64,000 bases of DNA. Origin: Fredinandcohnia quinoae (GTDB taxonomy: Bacteria; Bacillota; Bacilli; Bacillales; Bacillaceae_L). Below the pieces are notes generated by a model. The model saw nothing but the letters and a program-made list of their open reading frames with translations. It did no database searches and was not told the DNA's origin. Numbering within the stretch: position 1 is the first letter of the stretch; every line of letters begins with the position of its first letter. This document shows positions 45,499 through 54,848 of the stretch, piece by piece. The stretch spans positions 232,105-296,104 of the forward strand of contig NZ_JAKTTI010000002.1 in the NCBI RefSeq assembly GCF_022427965.1, written 5' to 3'. Made by a program: the position numbers and the translations under genes.

Positions 45499-48400
45499 GC
45501 CAATCGACCTCCTTTAATGGACGGACAATCGTCATTGTGTCCCTCTGGCTACCAGTTGGTCCATAATAATTAAATCCGTAGCTAAGCTGTGAATATCCAC
45601 CAATCATATGCGTGGCTTTCGGATAAATTCTTGTGACACTGTTATGTGTTCCACCACGATTCTTATTAATTGTATTACCTGGTACACCCATCGTCCGATC
45701 TTGTGCATGATGCATGTAGACAGCTCCACGCGGCATCCGGTAAGTCAGGACTGCCCTTGCTGTTACAACACCATTACGGTTGTATACCTCAATCCAATCA
45801 TTATCCTTAATACCAATGGCTGCCCCATCTTCCTCATTCATCCATACTACCTGCCAGCCACGGAACAATGTAACCATATTTGTAGTATCTGTAAACATCG
45901 TATGAATTCCCCACTTTTGGTGAGGTGTCATATAGCGCAGCGTTATTGACTTTCCACCATTTTCAACTTCCTTATCCCCCTTAATAAAAGGTCCCTTATT
46001 AATTGGTGGGAGATATAATGGGAGTCCTTCACCATAATCAAGCATAACCTCATGATCAAGGTAAAAGCTTTGGCGCCCTGTTAGCGTATGCCACGGAATA
46101 TGGTACTCTTTATTCACTGTAAATGGTGAATAACGTCGATTGTCATTTTCCAATCCACTCCAAACTGGTGTCGATATTGCCTGACGCGGTTGAACGGTTA
46201 ACGCATCTAATGTATAGTCCTCTTCTTCACGCCCTTCAGAAATATGAGCTAGCTTTTTGCCAGTCTTTTCCTCCATCGACTTCCAGCCTTCGACCGCACG
46301 CTTTCCATTTGTCGCCCCAGACATAAGCAGAATCGCATTGATCGCTTGTTTATCGGAATACAAGGACGGGTAGCCTTTTCCAATCCCTTCATGTTTTGAG
46401 GTTCCTAGACGATCGAGTAACTCTTTGTATACTTTTTCACCTGGAATTCGAACACCCTTTGTCCCATATCCATTTTTAATATTTGGTCCAACAGTTATCC
46501 ACATATCATACACATTTGGATAATCGCGTTTTACAAAGTTGAAATTCGGCATTGTTTTACCCGGTATTCCTTCAACTTCACCTTTCCGCCAATCCTTCAC
46601 CTTACCAAATGGTTGTGCAATTTCATTAATTGTGTCATGTGCAAGTGGTGATATGACGATATCCTCTTGTGCAGGTAGGTGATCCTTAGCAAGTTCTGAA
46701 AATGCCTTTGCAATTTCTCGGAAAGCATTCCAATCACTTTTTGTATCCCAAGGCGGAGTAATCGCCGCATTAAATGGATGCACGAACGGATGGAGATCTG
46801 TGCTGCTTATATCATACTTCTCATACCATGTTGCCGCTGGTAGAATAATATCTGAAAATAAACCCGAACTTGTCATACGAAAATCCATACTTACAAAAAG
46901 ATCTGTCTTCCCTTCAGGTGGTTTTTCAGTGATATTCACATCCTTAGGCTGCCACGAAGTTTCAACATCTGAAAAGACTGAATCTGTTGAGCCTATTAAA
47001 TGCTTTACAAAATATTCATGTCCCTTACCACTGTCCCCTAATAGGTTTGAACGCCAATTAAAAAAGACACGCGGGAAGTTTCGTGGGTCATTCGGATTTT
47101 CAATTGCCCAATCCAATTTTCCTTCTGTAAGTTGTTTGGCAATATCCTCTGTAACACCTTTGTCGTCACTATTACGTGCACGCGCTTCCTTCATAACATC
47201 TAATGAATTTTGCGAGAACTGCGGGAAGCTTGGTAACCAACCTAATCGTGCAGACATTGCATTAAAATCAGCAGGGTGCATTTTCGAGTATTGGCTGCCC
47301 CATTCTGTTTGAGTATCATCAAAGTCATATTCATAGCGGAACTGCTCAGTTACAAAATAAAAGAATGAGGTTCCATTCATAAATCTCGGTGATTTCACCC
47401 AATCATTTGCAAAGGCGATTTGTGAGAAGCCCTCCAATGGACGAACCTTTTCCTGACCGACATAATGAGCCCAACCACCACCATTTACACCTTGTGAACC
47501 AGTCAGTAAGACGAGGTTTAAAATTGATCGGTAAATTTGATCACTGTGGAACCAGTGGTTAGTTCCTCCACCCATTGCAATCATTGATTTTCCATTTGTT
47601 CTGGCAGCATTATCTGCAAATTCCCTTGCTACCTGGATTACGTGAGCCTTGTTAACACCAGTAATACTTTCTTGCCATGCAGGAGTATATGGCCTATTCG
47701 CATCATTGTAATCGGTTGGATAATCTCCTTCTAGACCTCTACTAATACCTGTATGGGCAAGCATTAAATCAAAGACGGTCGCAACAATGAGTTCATTGCC
47801 GGATTTATCCTTAATTATTTTATAAGGCACACCACGTTCGACTTTCCCACCTTCTTTTTCAGCAAAGTATGGGAATTGAACCATCGCAACACCATCTTTT
47901 TCATTAAGCAAGCTTAGCTTCGGATTAATAGATGTACCATATTCTGTTGTTAGATCTAGATTCCACTTGTTACTATCATCCCATCTGAACCCTTGGCTAC
48001 CATTTGGAGCAACAATTTTCTTTAGGTTGTCGTCCCAAACAACTGTTTTCCAATCACCTAGTTTTTCTTGATCATCCATGTCAGATGACCGTAAGAATCG
48101 GTCTGAGCGATAGACACCATCTTTTTTATTCAATATGATTAGGTATGGGAGGTCTGTGTATTGCTTTGCATAATCCATAAAATATGGTGTTTCTTTGTCC
48201 ACATAAAACTCTTTTAATATAACATGTGTCATTGCCATGGCGAGTGCACCATCTGTTCCTGCCTTAGCTGGTAACCAAATATCTGCAAACTTATCATATT
48301 CAGCATAGTCTGGGCTAACACCCACTACTTTTGTTCCGTTATATCGGGATTCAACCATAAAGTGTGCATCAGGTGTTCTCGTTTGCGGAATATTCGTACC

Positions 48401-49168
48401 CCAAATAATGAAATACTTCGTATTATACCAGTCACCACTTTCCGGAACATCAGTCTGGTCTCCCCAAACTTGTGGAGAGGCTGGTGGTAAATCTGCGTAC
48501 CAATCATAGAAACTTAGAATTGTTCCACCAATTAATGACAAGAATCTTGTCCCACCGGAATAACTGACCATTGACATTGCAGGAATTGGACTAAAACCAG
48601 CAATTCGATCTGGACCATAATTTTTAATTGTATAGATTGAAGCAGCGGCAATCATTTGACAAAGATCCTTCCACGAACCGCGGACAAATCCTCCTTTTCC
48701 TCGAGCCTTCACATATTGTTCGCGTTTTTTTGGATCTGTCACAATATTTTCCCAAGCTTTTACTGAATCCACGGATTGCGCTAATTCATTTTTCCATAAT
48801 GCATAGAGGTCACCACGAACATATGGGTATTTCACTCGAGTTGGACTATATGTATACCATGAGAAACTTGCTCCACGAGGGCATCCTCTTGGCTCATAAT
48901 CTGGGAAATTATCACCTGTCGATGGATAGTCTGTCTGCTGAGTTTCCCATGTGATAATCCCATCCTTCACATGAATTTTCCAGCTACATGAGCCAGTGCA
49001 ATTCACTCCATGTGTCGAGCGAACAGTTTTATCATGGCCCCAACGATTCCGGTATACTTTTTCCCAATCACGCGGGCGGGGATTCTCTTCAGTCCATCCG
49101 TCATTGATTCGTTCTCCACGTGTTAAATGCTTTAATGCGTGGAGTAGACTATTTTTCTTCTTTTCCAT
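45488..49168 (-). CDS. narG: Respiratory nitrate reductase alpha subunit
   Basis: 1226 residues, the usual size. N-terminal FeS site H-x3-C-x3-C in THGVNCTGSCSW with a later Cys (EPRGCPRGAS), then the molybdopterin oxidoreductase domain. Reduces nitrate to nitrite in the cytosol. It overlaps the end of the small upstream gene by 20 bp, so the operon continues from the hemerythrin gene. Confidence 0.97.
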   Translation of the reverse strand: MEKKKNSLLHALKHLTRGERINDGWTEENPRPRDWEKVYRNRWGHDKTVRSTHGVNCTGSCSWKIHVKDGIITWETQQTDYPSTGDNFPDYEPRGCPRGASFSWYTYSPTRVKYPYVRGDLYALWKNELAQSVDSVKAWENIVTDPKKREQYVKARGKGGFVRGSWKDLCQMIAAASIYTIKNYGPDRIAGFSPIPAMSMVSYSGGTRFLSLIGGTILSFYDWYADLPPASPQVWGDQTDVPESGDWYNTKYFIIWGTNIPQTRTPDAHFMVESRYNGTKVVGVSPDYAEYDKFADIWLPAKAGTDGALAMAMTHVILKEFYVDKETPYFMDYAKQYTDLPYLIILNKKDGVYRSDRFLRSSDMDDQEKLGDWKTVVWDDNLKKIVAPNGSQGFRWDDSNKWNLDLTTEYGTSINPKLSLLNEKDGVAMVQFPYFAEKEGGKVERGVPYKIIKDKSGNELIVATVFDLMLAHTGISRGLEGDYPTDYNDANRPYTPAWQESITGVNKAHVIQVAREFADNAARTNGKSMIAMGGGTNHWFHSDQIYRSILNLVLLTGSQGVNGGGWAHYVGQEKVRPLEGFSQIAFANDWVKSPRFMNGTSFFYFVTEQFRYEYDFDDTQTEWGSQYSKMHPADFNAMSARLGWLPSFPQFSQNSLDVMKEARARNSDDKGVTEDIAKQLTEGKLDWAIENPNDPRNFPRVFFNWRSNLLGDSGKGHEYFVKHLIGSTDSVFSDVETSWQPKDVNITEKPPEGKTDLFVSMDFRMTSSGLFSDIILPAATWYEKYDISSTDLHPFVHPFNAAITPPWDTKSDWNAFREIAKAFSELAKDHLPAQEDIVISPLAHDTINEIAQPFGKVKDWRKGEVEGIPGKTMPNFNFVKRDYPNVYDMWITVGPNIKNGYGTKGVRIPGEKVYKELLDRLGTSKHEGIGKGYPSLYSDKQAINAILLMSGATNGKRAVEGWKSMEEKTGKKLAHISEGREEEDYTLDALTVQPRQAISTPVWSGLENDNRRYSPFTVNKEYHIPWHTLTGRQSFYLDHEVMLDYGEGLPLYLPPINKGPFIKGDKEVENGGKSITLRYMTPHQKWGIHTMFTDTTNMVTLFRGWQVVWMNEEDGAAIGIKDNDWIEVYNRNGVVTARAVLTYRMPRGAVYMHHAQDRTMGVPGNTINKNRGGTHNSVTRIYPKATHMIGGYSQLSYGFNYYGPTGSQRDTMTIVRPLKEVDWLED

Positions 49169-49442
49169 CGATTCTATCCCTCCCTTGGGTATCCGCTAAC
49201 GGGTTAAAATCTTCTCCCAATAGTCGGAACGAACTTTCTCGTGACTGAAAATCTTCCAGAAAGACATCCCAATTCGTCGCATTTGCTGCTGCCAAAATAA
49301 GCCTTTGCAAAATATGATAGTCTTCTATTTCATAAATCTGTTGAATCATCTCACCTGGCAATTGACCAAACCTCATTCGCAATACTGCAATTAAATCCTC
49401 CCTGTCATCGACAAGTAGTGAATCATTTTCTACTGAAAACAC
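49149..49442 (-). CDS. Hypothetical protein of the nar operon
   Basis: 97 residues, acidic and helical (REDLIAVLRMRFGQLPGEMIQQIYEIEDYH). GTG start 13 nt after AGGAGGG, a long gap. Its 3' end runs 20 bp into narG. Unknown family; position at the head of narG implies a role in nitrate reductase synthesis or assembly. Confidence 0.65.
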   Translation of the reverse strand: MFSVENDSLLVDDREDLIAVLRMRFGQLPGEMIQQIYEIEDYHILQRLILAAANATNWDVFLEDFQSRESSFRLLGEDFNPLADTQGRDRIDGKEEK

Positions 49443-49461
49443 TATTTAATTCAACTCCCTC

Positions 49462-49773
49462 CTAAGGTTTGACCATTTTAAAATAGTCTGAAATTAATTG
49501 ATTCTTACATTTATCAGCTGTTTCTTCAAAAAAATGGGTAATCTTTTCGTCGGGATTTTTTGCTTGTTCAACACTAATTTGTGTTGACACTGATTGTGAA
49601 AAATCATTTGAAAACCTCAATTTAAGTTCATAGCCAGTTTCGTTTTTCAGCATTGTCCCATGGATATCATATGGATGGATATTATATTTCGAAAATGTTT
49701 CCACCATTCTTTGATATAAGGCTGGTGCCGCAAAACGCAATAATCTCTCCTCTATTACGTATTCTTCACTCAT
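49462..49773 (-). CDS. Hypothetical protein of the nar operon
   Basis: 103 residues from the ATG at 49773 (7 nt after GGGGG; an ATG at 49779 abuts the site). No signal or membrane helix; reads EERLLRFAAPALYQRMVETF then YDIHGTMLKNETGYELKLRF. Family unrecognised. It lies 19 bp before the next gene and 45 bp after the hemerythrin gene in the same direction. Confidence 0.65.
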   Translation of the reverse strand: MSEEYVIEERLLRFAAPALYQRMVETFSKYNIHPYDIHGTMLKNETGYELKLRFSNDFSQSVSTQISVEQAKNPDEKITHFFEETADKCKNQLISDYFKMVKP

Positions 49774-49817
49774 CTTCATCCCCCATTTCCGAAAACTGCC
49801 TTATTTTTCCTGACTTA

Positions 49818-50240
49818 TCATTTGCTATTTGCCAAAAGTTTATTCATTTCATCTTCATTATGTATTTCGTCGATGATAACTAGACTATCTAACAATGTAA
49901 TCATGTTATAATCTGGTTCTTGTGTTGCTAAGCGCATTTTTATATTTTCAACAATACGACGCATTAAATCATGATCCCTTGTTAATTGATTAACTAGTTT
50001 CTCAAGTTCAGGTTTTTCCTTTAGTATATCTTGGTATAAACCCTCCTCTTCTGCTTCAGCATGCTTCAAGGTTCGGGATTCCCAATGTTCAATTGCTACC
50101 TCTGCAACTTGTAATGCCTTTTCCTTTTCACCATCTTCCAAGCATTTTCGAAATAATTCTCGAAGTTCCTTCGCCTCATGAAGCGCTGCTTCATGTATAG
50201 ATGAATGTGAATCCTGTTTACGCAAACTCGGTCCTGACAT
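49818..50240 (-). CDS. Hemerythrin (HHE) domain protein at the head of the nar operon
   Basis: 140 residues from the ATG at 50240, preceded by GGTGGTGAAAGGA; a frame extension to 50309 has no site. A four-helix bundle with spaced His/Glu pairs: DSHSSIHEAALHEAKEL, EHWESRTLKHAEAEEEGLY, LTRDHDLMRRIVENI, IDEIHNEDEM, the pattern of di-iron HHE proteins. Such proteins bind oxygen or NO, or repair iron centres (ScdA/YtfE type). First gene of the nar transcript, so it may protect or sense for the reductase. Confidence 0.82.
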   Translation of the reverse strand: MSGPSLRKQDSHSSIHEAALHEAKELRELFRKCLEDGEKEKALQVAEVAIEHWESRTLKHAEAEEEGLYQDILKEKPELEKLVNQLTRDHDLMRRIVENIKMRLATQEPDYNMITLLDSLVIIDEIHNEDEMNKLLANSK

Positions 50241-50262
50241 TATCCTTTCACCACCTTTTATT

Positions 50263-50277
50263 AGGTATATATTACCT
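50263..50277. promoter_or_regulatory. Inverted repeat before the nar operon
   Basis: AGGTA-TATAT-TACCT lies 23 bp upstream of the hemerythrin gene. A candidate regulator site, possibly for NreC; no perfect Fnr box is seen in the 227 bp between narK and this operon. Confidence 0.35.
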
Positions 50278-50425
50278 TTTATAAATAGTATACAATATTT
50301 AGAATTCACTTACATTACCCAAAGGATACTTACCTAATAGATAAATCCTTATAAGCCTTTCCAAATCCCCCTTAGATAAACTTTATTCATCTATTTTTCT
50401 TAAGAATATGAAAAAGGTGTGAACA

Positions 50426-50458
50426 AAAGAAGAGCTAAAGATTATTCTTTAGCCCTTC
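50426..50458 (-). terminator. Terminator of narK
   Basis: Stem GCTAAAGA / TCTTTAGC with a 4-nt loop, followed by a weak extension, just after the narK stop. Confidence 0.65.
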
Positions 50459-50467
50459 ACTTTCAAT

Positions 50468-51967
50468 TTATATATTCTTTCTAGACAAATCACTGAATAA
50501 CCCTAGATAATATTTCACTTCCCCAGCGTCATCCTTCACTTCACTAATTGTTAGCCATTCTAAATACAACTCATTATTTTTTCGCTTATTCCATATTTCG
50601 CCTTGCCAATATCCTGTTTCCTGAATTGATTCCCACATCTTATTATAAAAATCCTCAGAATGTTTTCCTGACCTTAAAATACTAGGTTTTTTTCCAATTG
50701 CTTCTTTCGATTCAAATCCAGTTACTTCCGTAAACGCTTTGTTTACTTTTTCTATAATACCCGATGTGTTTGTGACCATCATACCTTGAGCAATACTTTC
50801 ATATAGTTGTGATTCTATACTTAACTTTTCTATATAATACATCCACACAACGATAACTGAGCTTGAAAGTGAAAACATTGCAAGTGACATGAATCCTATC
50901 GCATAATGTTCAGTAATATTAAATACGATCGATAGAACAATTGGTGGGAAAAATCCACCTAACCCCCCCATTGCAGATACAATTCCATTCGCAATTCCTG
51001 CTTGTTTTGAAAAATAATAGGGTACAAATTTAAAAATTACACCATTTCCAATTCCTGCACAGAAGGCAACCGTTAAACAGCCGATTGTATATAATGTTAA
51101 ATTCGGTGTAAATGACAGTAATACCCCTGAAAAGGTAAGTGCCCAAAACACAATAAATAAGATTAAAAATGGATTAAATTTATCTCCTAACCAACCACCA
51201 ATTGGTCGCATTAGAGTGGCAAGTGTTATAAAACCAGCTGTTCGTATTCCTGCATCTACAGAGGTTAATTCAAAATTTGATACTAAGAAATTCGGTAGAT
51301 AAACCGTAAAAGCCACAAATGAACCAAATGTGACGAAATAAAATAGGCTTAAAAACCACAACTTTTCATTTCGATATACACTTTTAATTTGTCCTAGTAA
51401 AGGCTTATTTACCTTCGCTTCCTTTCGATCACCAAATGCAAAATTTAATAACGCAAACAAAATAATGGGAACTAAGAATAATCGGACTGTATTTTCCCAG
51501 CCAATATTGTTTGCAAGCATTGGTGCAGAAAATGAAGTAATCGCAGTCCCGATATTACCAGCACCGTAGATTCCATTAACAAATCCATGGCGTTCTTTCG
51601 GATAATATTTCGGAAGGGATGTAACTCCAATTGAAAAAATTGCTCCACCCATTCCAAGCACTAGCCCACCAATAATTAAATCCATTAGTGAGTCGGCAAT
51701 ACTTATGTAAAATACCGGAAATAACAATATAAGGAAACTAATCACAAATAGGATTCTTGCACCGAACTTATTTGCCCAGTACCCCAATAAAATTCTCATT
51801 AAAGAGCCTAAAATAACTGGAATTGCCGTAACTAAAGCAACCTCATTGTCGGATAGTGGAATATCTTTTTTTATGAATGGTATCAATGACGAAATCAGCA
51901 CCCATGACATAAAACCTATAATGAGACTTGATGTTTGTAAGGGCAGCTGCCACTTTTGTAATTTCAT
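50468..51967 (-). CDS. narK: Nitrate/nitrite transporter NarK with C-terminal PAS domain
   Basis: 499 residues against about 395 in B. subtilis NarK. The first ~385 form a twelve-helix NarK/NasA-type MFS protein with both nitrate signatures, GAIFSIGVTSLPKYYPKERHG and the GNGVIFKFVPYYFSKQAGIANG stretch. Residues ~392-497 are a PAS domain: YESIAQGMMVTNTSGIIEKVN, FTEVTGFESKEAIGKKP, RSGKHSEDFYNKMWESIQETG and YWQGEIWNKRKNNELYLEWL. It resembles the PAS of NreB encoded at 60495. The domain would lie on the cytosolic face and could tie transport to an internal signal. An inverted repeat lies upstream at 52030. Confidence 0.88.
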   Translation of the reverse strand: MKLQKWQLPLQTSSLIIGFMSWVLISSLIPFIKKDIPLSDNEVALVTAIPVILGSLMRILLGYWANKFGARILFVISFLILLFPVFYISIADSLMDLIIGGLVLGMGGAIFSIGVTSLPKYYPKERHGFVNGIYGAGNIGTAITSFSAPMLANNIGWENTVRLFLVPIILFALLNFAFGDRKEAKVNKPLLGQIKSVYRNEKLWFLSLFYFVTFGSFVAFTVYLPNFLVSNFELTSVDAGIRTAGFITLATLMRPIGGWLGDKFNPFLILFIVFWALTFSGVLLSFTPNLTLYTIGCLTVAFCAGIGNGVIFKFVPYYFSKQAGIANGIVSAMGGLGGFFPPIVLSIVFNITEHYAIGFMSLAMFSLSSSVIVVWMYYIEKLSIESQLYESIAQGMMVTNTSGIIEKVNKAFTEVTGFESKEAIGKKPSILRSGKHSEDFYNKMWESIQETGYWQGEIWNKRKNNELYLEWLTISEVKDDAGEVKYYLGLFSDLSRKNI

Positions 51968-52029
51968 CTATTCATTTTTCTCCTTTCAAATTAAGTGATT
52001 TCTCAAATCAGGTTTATTATATATTCGAT

Positions 52030-52048
52030 AAGGAATGAACTATTCCTT
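52030..52048. promoter_or_regulatory. Inverted repeat in the narK promoter region
   Basis: AAGGAAT-N5-ATTCCTT, perfect 7-bp arms, 63 bp upstream of narK. Likely a regulator site; it differs from Fnr boxes and may fit NreC, whose sites are GC-rich palindromes. Confidence 0.4.
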
Positions 52049-52107
52049 TAGTTTGTGAAATTAAAAGTATTTCAATCATCTTTCGCAAAAAAAGAAGGAA
52101 CATCTCT

Positions 52108-52545
52108 CTATTTTTTAAAAGCCTTTTTAAAAATAGAGAAAAGTCCCTTTGAACTTTTTTCGGACGGAGTATTTTCCTTTTTAGTTATATATATTTCATC
52201 CTTATCGATGGCATAATCATACGCTAACACGAGGCCAAGCTCTGAATTATATTCTTTATTTGTCACCAAAGTATAGGATAGCTTATTCCGCTCAGCATGC
52301 TTTATATATTTCGATAAATACCGAAAATCCATATTCCCATTCAAATACAAATGAGCTTTTGGGTTTATTTTAAAGGAATCTACCACCTCTTTATATACGT
52401 TTACTTCCCTAACCTGTGCTGCTGTCAGCGCCATGACGACCCGCTCCCGAATCGTACCAAGAAATTTTCGCCTCTCATCCGGCTTAATTTCCTTTTTCCC
52501 ATAAATCCCTTGTTGAAGATAGTCATCAACATTCGATTTTCCCAC
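52108..52545 (-). CDS. yueI: YueI family protein (DUF1694)
   Basis: 145 residues, GTG start 8 nt after AGGAGG. Family pattern SNVDDYLQQGIYGKKEIKPDERRKFLGTIRERV and the small alpha/beta body with KHAERNKLSYTLV. Cytosolic; function unknown. B. subtilis YueI is about 132 residues; the extra length here is a Lys/Ser-rich tail. It is 23 bp downstream of the rRNA methyltransferase gene. Confidence 0.85.
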   Translation of the reverse strand: MGKSNVDDYLQQGIYGKKEIKPDERRKFLGTIRERVVMALTAAQVREVNVYKEVVDSFKINPKAHLYLNGNMDFRYLSKYIKHAERNKLSYTLVTNKEYNSELGLVLAYDYAIDKDEIYITKKENTPSEKSSKGLFSIFKKAFKK

Positions 52546-52568
52546 TTTTTAAACCTCCTATTCGGACG

Positions 52569-53768
52569 TTATAATTTATTAATAAATACAACCTTTAAGT
52601 AATTTCCTTCTGGGAACTCCTTGATTGTTTTAAAATCAATCGGAAGTGAATATTCCTCAAGAATCTTATATCTGCTTCCTGTTTCCTTACATGCAGTATC
52701 AATAAATCCTTTAAATTTGTCCATCCCAAATGAGCTACTATTTGTTGAGGCGACAATTATTCCATTCTTCTCAGTAATGGAAATGGCCTCCTTAAGTAGA
52801 TTTTTATAATCCTTTTCTGCACTAAAGACGTGCTTTTTAGACCTTGCAAAGCTTGGAGGGTCAAGAATCACCATCTCAAATTTCAACTTCTTTTTAACAG
52901 CATACTTAAAATAATGAAAAACATCTTCAACAATAATATCTTGTGCTTCGTAGTCAATCCCATTCAGACTGAATTGCTCGATTGTTTTGCTTAAGCTTCT
53001 ATTCGCGAGATCAACACTAGTTGTTTTTTCTGCACCACCTAAAGCCGCAGCTACAGAAAAAGCACCTGTATACGAGAATGTATTTAATACGGTTTTACCC
53101 TTAGCATATTTATCACGGATTGTTTTTCTTACATCCCTCTGGTCTAAAAATATGCCGACCATCGCACTTTCGTTCAAATAAACTGCATAATTGATCCCAT
53201 TTTCTTTCACAATAATCGGGAACTCACCCCGATCACCTGCAACAAAATCATCTTCTTCAATATATGTACCTTTCGTATCAAACCGTTTCTTTTGATAAAT
53301 AGCCTTAAATGAAACCAATTTAGATAAGGATTGGATAATATATTCGCGAAATTCATAAATCCCCTTACTATACCAGTTTATTAAATAGTAGCCATCAAAA
53401 TATTCAATTGTAAAACCACCGATTCCATCACCCTCACCATTGAAGACACGGAATGAATTTGTTTCTGTACTTTTGTAAAAGGAATCCCTAGCAATTATTG
53501 CTTTCTGTAGTTTTTTTTCAAAAAAGGACAGATCAAACTGTTCTTTTTCCTTGCGACTAAGCACCCAGCCATATCCCTTGTTCTGTTTTCCATAATATCC
53601 TTTAGCTATAAACTGATTTCTCTCATCAACTAATGTAATGACCGTTCCTTCCTCTGTCACATCATGTAAATTAATGATTGCCTCTTTTGTTATGAGTGGG
53701 TATCCACTTTTATATTTATTAATAAATTTTGATTTTACTTTCAATTGAATCTCTACTGTATTCATCAT
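52569..53768 (-). CDS. ywbD: RlmI-like 23S rRNA m5C methyltransferase (YwbD)
   Basis: 399 residues. N-terminal PUA domain (KSKFINKYKSGYPLITKEAI), central RNA-binding part, then a class I SAM methyltransferase with VLNTFSYTGAFSVAAALGGA as SAM loop and LDPPSFARSKKHVF as the catalytic NPP-type motif. It would methylate a cytosine or related base of 23S rRNA, as E. coli RlmI does at C1962. Confidence 0.87.
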   Translation of the reverse strand: MMNTVEIQLKVKSKFINKYKSGYPLITKEAIINLHDVTEEGTVITLVDERNQFIAKGYYGKQNKGYGWVLSRKEKEQFDLSFFEKKLQKAIIARDSFYKSTETNSFRVFNGEGDGIGGFTIEYFDGYYLINWYSKGIYEFREYIIQSLSKLVSFKAIYQKKRFDTKGTYIEEDDFVAGDRGEFPIIVKENGINYAVYLNESAMVGIFLDQRDVRKTIRDKYAKGKTVLNTFSYTGAFSVAAALGGAEKTTSVDLANRSLSKTIEQFSLNGIDYEAQDIIVEDVFHYFKYAVKKKLKFEMVILDPPSFARSKKHVFSAEKDYKNLLKEAISITEKNGIIVASTNSSSFGMDKFKGFIDTACKETGSRYKILEEYSLPIDFKTIKEFPEGNYLKVVFINKL

Positions 53769-53882
53769 TTCATCCCATCTAAAATATTATTTGGTTTGTG
53801 TGCAAAAGATTACAACTTAATCTACCTATTATCTCATTTTACCAATGTCTGGACTATATTAAACTTTTAGAAAATAAACGAA

Positions 53883-53919
53883 GGCCCGAATCCTTGCTGT
53901 GTTACGATGGATTCAGGCC
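53883..53919 (-). terminator. Terminator of the DUF4230 gene
   Basis: Eleven-bp stem GGCCCGAATCC / GGATTCAGGCC with one wobble pair and a T-rich exit on the minus strand. Confidence 0.75.
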
Positions 53920-53925
53920 TATTAT

Positions 53926-54669
53926 CTATTTATATGTTACTTTCACAGTGTAGTCGAGGTTACCGAAAAATTCATTAAGAACTTTTTCTGCATTTCTTTC
54001 AGCTGTTTGTAATAAACCAAATTCAACGGCTTCTTCCTCAATCTTAGTTTGTGCTTCTGCGGCAAGGTCAAATCCTTCCGCCCATTTTACCTCTCCCCGA
54101 AATAAACCTTCATCGGAGAATGTCCTTACTTGATCCATCTGTATGGAAGGTTCTTGAATAAATGTTGCAGCCGGAAGTTTAATTTCTAGTTTTTTTGCTT
54201 TTTCATCGACCTTAATATCCTCTTTTGTGATCCCTTTTAAATCAACCCCAGCAATAACTGTTGCTGGAACAACTAATAATAGTTCCCGCTTTGTCCCTGG
54301 AATATTCAAATTAATTTCTTTACCGAAAAGCATATTATCCTCTTGTTCAATAATCACTTTCATATGTGCCTCAGCAGTGGCAAGCGTCGCTAAATCCTGA
54401 ACTTGTTCGACAAAAGTAGTCGTTTCTTTTTTAAATGTACTTCCTGAAAATATCCAGATTGCACCTGCTATGAATATAGCTAGTAGTAGTAAAATAGCTA
54501 TCATTCTAATACCCCAAAATTTGAAAAAGAGCTTAAAAACTGATTTTGCTGGATTGGGGATTTTTCCTTTATGCCCAAGGGCTACGGTTGCGGTATTCTC
54601 TTCCTTTCCTGCCTTTAACTCGTTCAATATCGTCTCTATTTGGAAGATGGCTTCATCTTTTTTATTCAA
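53926..54669 (-). CDS. DUF4230 family membrane-anchored protein
   Basis: 247 residues, TTG start after AGGGGG. A cytosolic helical segment (~1-50), one membrane helix (MIAILLLLAIFIAGAIWIF), and an external DUF4230 domain containing VIIEQEDNMLFGKEINLNIPG and LLQTAERNAEKVLNEFF. Family function is unknown. Monocistronic. Confidence 0.8.
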   Translation of the reverse strand: MNKKDEAIFQIETILNELKAGKEENTATVALGHKGKIPNPAKSVFKLFFKFWGIRMIAILLLLAIFIAGAIWIFSGSTFKKETTTFVEQVQDLATLATAEAHMKVIIEQEDNMLFGKEINLNIPGTKRELLLVVPATVIAGVDLKGITKEDIKVDEKAKKLEIKLPAATFIQEPSIQMDQVRTFSDEGLFRGEVKWAEGFDLAAEAQTKIEEEAVEFGLLQTAERNAEKVLNEFFGNLDYTVKVTYK

Positions 54670-54793
54670 ATTTGTACTTCCCCCTTCAAGCTAACTTCAC
54701 TTCTGAAGTTATCATACTATTACTTACTATTTTACTATAAAACTAGACTCGATTGAGGGGGAAGTTTTACATCATTCGACATATCTTCCCAAT

Positions 54794-54822
54794 AAAAGAG
54801 ACTCCATCAATGGAATCTCTTT
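54794..54822 (-). terminator. Terminator of the methyltransferase gene
   Basis: Near-perfect stem AAAAGAGACTCCAT / ATGGAATCTCTTTT after the methyltransferase stop. Confidence 0.75.
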
Positions 54823-54848
54823 TGATATAGCCACCTATCCTCAGAAAT

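Noticed and set aside
46800..47312. 170-residue frame antisense to narG
   Set aside because: A shadow of a strongly conserved gene; no ribosome site, promoter or recognisable protein pattern.
45488..49168. Assimilatory nitrate reductase or formate dehydrogenase for the large Mo enzyme
   Set aside because: The H-x3-C-x3-C site, 1226-residue length and linked narHJI are specific to respiratory NarG.
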